Assembly: GCA_964396055.1 (NCBI GenBank)
Contig: CAYNDV010000042.1
Location: forward strand, 1 to 31,261
DNA length: 31,261 nt
Reading direction: 5' to 3'
DNA from: CAYJPV01 sp964396055
GTDB taxonomy: Bacteria > Acidobacteriota > Vicinamibacteria > Vicinamibacterales > JAKQTR01
Every line of letters starts with the position of its first letter. Within the stretch, counting starts at the first letter, position 1. The translations under genes were made by a program, and so were the position numbers. The notes below the pieces were generated by a model. It saw only the letters and a program-made list of their open reading frames with translations, had not been told where the DNA came from and did not search any database. Shown here piece by piece: positions 30,293 through 31,261 of this stretch.

Positions 30293-30369
30293 CCGGGCCT
30301 GGCGGGCGACCCGCGGCGGGGTCGGCGTGGAGAAATCGGGCCGGGCCTGGCGGTCCCCGGGTCGGGACC
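30293..30369. repeat. Direct repeats and hairpin in the gap upstream of the PilM-PilN gene
   Basis: The 170-nt gap 30205-30374 holds two identical 13-bp direct repeats, CCGGGCCTGGCGG, at 30293-30305 and 30341-30353, 48 bp apart start to start. A perfect 6-bp hairpin (30352-30357 with 30364-30369) overlaps the second copy. The spacing and identity suggest a regulator-binding or processing site at this internal operon boundary. No convincing sigma-70 or sigma-54 promoter was seen in the rest of the gap. Confidence 0.6.
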
Positions 30370-30374
30370 GGCCG

Positions 30375-31019
30375 CTACTGGATCCGCTGGCCGATGTCGT
30401 CGCCACCCAGCACCGCGACGGTGATGGGCTGGTCGAACAGGGTCTCAATCAGGCCGTCGGGGCCGGCCGACAGCACCCACACGGCGGCCTTCGGCCGCCC
30501 GCTGAGGGTCGTCACGCCCGGAGAAGTGTCGAGCAGGCCGATGTTGACGAGGTAGCGGTTGCCCCAGGGGTCGGAGCGCAGTTCCGACGACAGGTACGGA
30601 CCGTTCCAGCCGAACTGGGAGGTGGCGGTCCGCATGGCGTACCCCGGACCGTTGGTCAGGAGTTGGCGGGCCAGGTCGTCGGTCAAGCCAGTCGTCCAGA
30701 GCGTGGTCTGCGTTTCGAAGGGAATGTTGCCGAGGCTGCCGAGCACCTGCACGCGCGCCTGGGGCGTGCCCGGGCCGCCGCCGGCGGACGTCACCCACTG
30801 GGGGAAATACCCGGTGTCACGGTAGAACTGCATCACGGCCGCGCCAATGGTCTGCACATCGGCCCGGGCGCGGGCCATCCGGGAGTCGTTGATGAAGTTG
30901 GCGATGGACGGAGTGAGGATGAGCGCGAGGGTCACGATGACGGCCAGTACCACCGTGAGTTCAATCAGGGTGAACCCCGGTGTGCGTCGGCGGGTCATAC
31001 GGAGCATCGAACCGCGCAT
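30375..31019 (-). CDS. Type II secretion/pilus pseudopilin (GspG/GspH-like)
   Basis: 214 residues from the ATG at 31019, which has a GGGGGGTAGGG stretch upstream; an ATG at 30998 is an alternative. The basic leader RRRTPG|FTLIELTVVLAVIV is a class III prepilin signal cleaved after Gly. The globular part contains YFPQW, WNGPYLSSEL, DPWGNRYLVNI and SAGPDGLIETLF, then GGDDIGQRIQ. These are the aromatic/acidic features of GspG-type pseudopilins, including the likely calcium-binding loop. It is the second of three pseudopilins in the operon and precedes the PilM-PilN gene after a 170-nt gap with direct repeats. It is more likely a secretion pseudopilin than a major pilin, but this is not decisive. 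Confidence 0.9.
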   Translation of the reverse strand: MRGSMLRMTRRRTPGFTLIELTVVLAVIVTLALILTPSIANFINDSRMARARADVQTIGAAVMQFYRDTGYFPQWVTSAGGGPGTPQARVQVLGSLGNIPFETQTTLWTTGLTDDLARQLLTNGPGYAMRTATSQFGWNGPYLSSELRSDPWGNRYLVNIGLLDTSPGVTTLSGRPKAAVWVLSAGPDGLIETLFDQPITVAVLGGDDIGQRIQ

Positions 31020-31057
31020 GGCCTGACCCTACCCCCCAGCAGAAGCGGAGGGCAGCC

Positions 31058-31079
31058 GGCCCGGGCCTGAGCCCGGGCC
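31058..31079. other. GC hairpin between two pseudopilin genes
   Basis: A perfect 9-bp stem (31058-31066 with 31071-31079) encloses the tetraloop CTGA. It lies about 40 nt after the stop of the partial pseudopilin gene on the minus strand. No T-tract follows. It may stabilise the upstream message or reduce read-through so that the pseudopilins are made at different levels. Confidence 0.65.
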
Positions 31080-31120
31080 GCCCGCCTCCACACAAGCGCC
31101 GCGATGGCGCGGACCGCAGC

Positions 31121-31261
31121 CTACCGGCCGCTGCCCTGGATCACGTACACGAAGTCGTCACCGGTGCGGCAGGTGCCGTGGTCGGTCGTGCAGCCGCCGA
31201 AGAACGTCTCGTAGAGACCGTTCGGGCCCGGCGAAATGCAGAACACGTCACGCTCCCACCA
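31121..31261 (-). CDS. Pseudopilin, C-terminal fragment (partial at window edge)
   Basis: 46 residues and a TAG stop, open to the window edge. The sequence includes ISPGPNGLYETFFGG and TGDDFVYVIQGSGR. It is clearly parallel to the C-terminus of the next pseudopilin (SAGPDGLIETLF and GGDDIGQRIQ), so it is probably a third pseudopilin or a pilin. It differs in having three cysteines (VFC, GGC and GTC), of which two may form a disulfide closing the variable loop. The N-terminal prepilin motif lies outside the window. Confidence 0.8.
   Translation of the reverse strand, partial: WWERDVFCISPGPNGLYETFFGGCTTDHGTCRTGDDFVYVIQGSGR

Overview
The window is a gene-dense, very GC-rich (roughly 68-70 % by eye) chromosomal segment of a Gram-negative bacterium. 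The gene set includes outer-membrane proteins with carboxypeptidase-regulatory-like domains, a type IV pilus/type II secretion (T4P/T2SS) assembly operon, NtrC-type regulators, GlgC, enolase and a split methylmalonyl-CoA mutase. With the heptanucleotide intergenic arrays, this fits an Acidobacteriota lineage such as Vicinamibacteria best. That placement is inference from gene content and composition; no rRNA or marker gene is present. No tRNA, rRNA, CRISPR array, insertion sequence or phage gene was seen.

Layout, left to right. (1) 1-5124 (+): the end of an Arg-rich, disordered hypothetical protein runs by a 4-nt overlap into four GT4-type glycosyltransferases. The outer two are paralogues of each other and the inner two are paralogues of each other (A-B-B-A), probably for a surface polysaccharide. 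(2) 5288-9653 (-): a membrane histidine kinase with a PDZ domain and its NtrC-family response regulator. (3) 9879-12990 (-): an outer-membrane beta-barrel with an N-terminal regulatory-like domain, and a secreted Lys/Ala-rich protein with a near-consensus sigma-70 promoter. (4) 13165-17444 (+): glgC, eno and the large subunit of methylmalonyl-CoA mutase. (5) 17611-19520 (+): dppD and dppF, two oligopeptide-ABC ATPases without permeases. (6) 19534-20220 (-): a LolD/MacB-type ATPase without a permease. (7) 20497-31261 (-): a long operon reading pseudopilin (partial), pseudopilin, PilM-PilN fusion, PilO-like, PilP/GspC-like, histidine kinase, NtrC-type regulator, GspE/PilB ATPase, GspF/PilC and a GspG-like pseudopilin with a C-terminal beta-domain. 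Most junctions are start/stop overlaps or gaps under 25 nt. A complete two-component pair therefore sits inside the machine operon. No secretin or prepilin peptidase is in the window.

The most unusual feature is non-coding. Several intergenic regions are built from 7-bp tandem repeats of different sequence families: TAGAGGC, TTCTGTC, TCGGTTC and a YTGGAAC-like family. Two regions share the order array A, GC hairpin, array B, in the same orientation. A third is a single stretch of 26 consecutive heptads running from a stop codon. The arrays supply the stop codon of at least three genes. The family-A unit carries CTAG, so it places TAG in all six reading frames.
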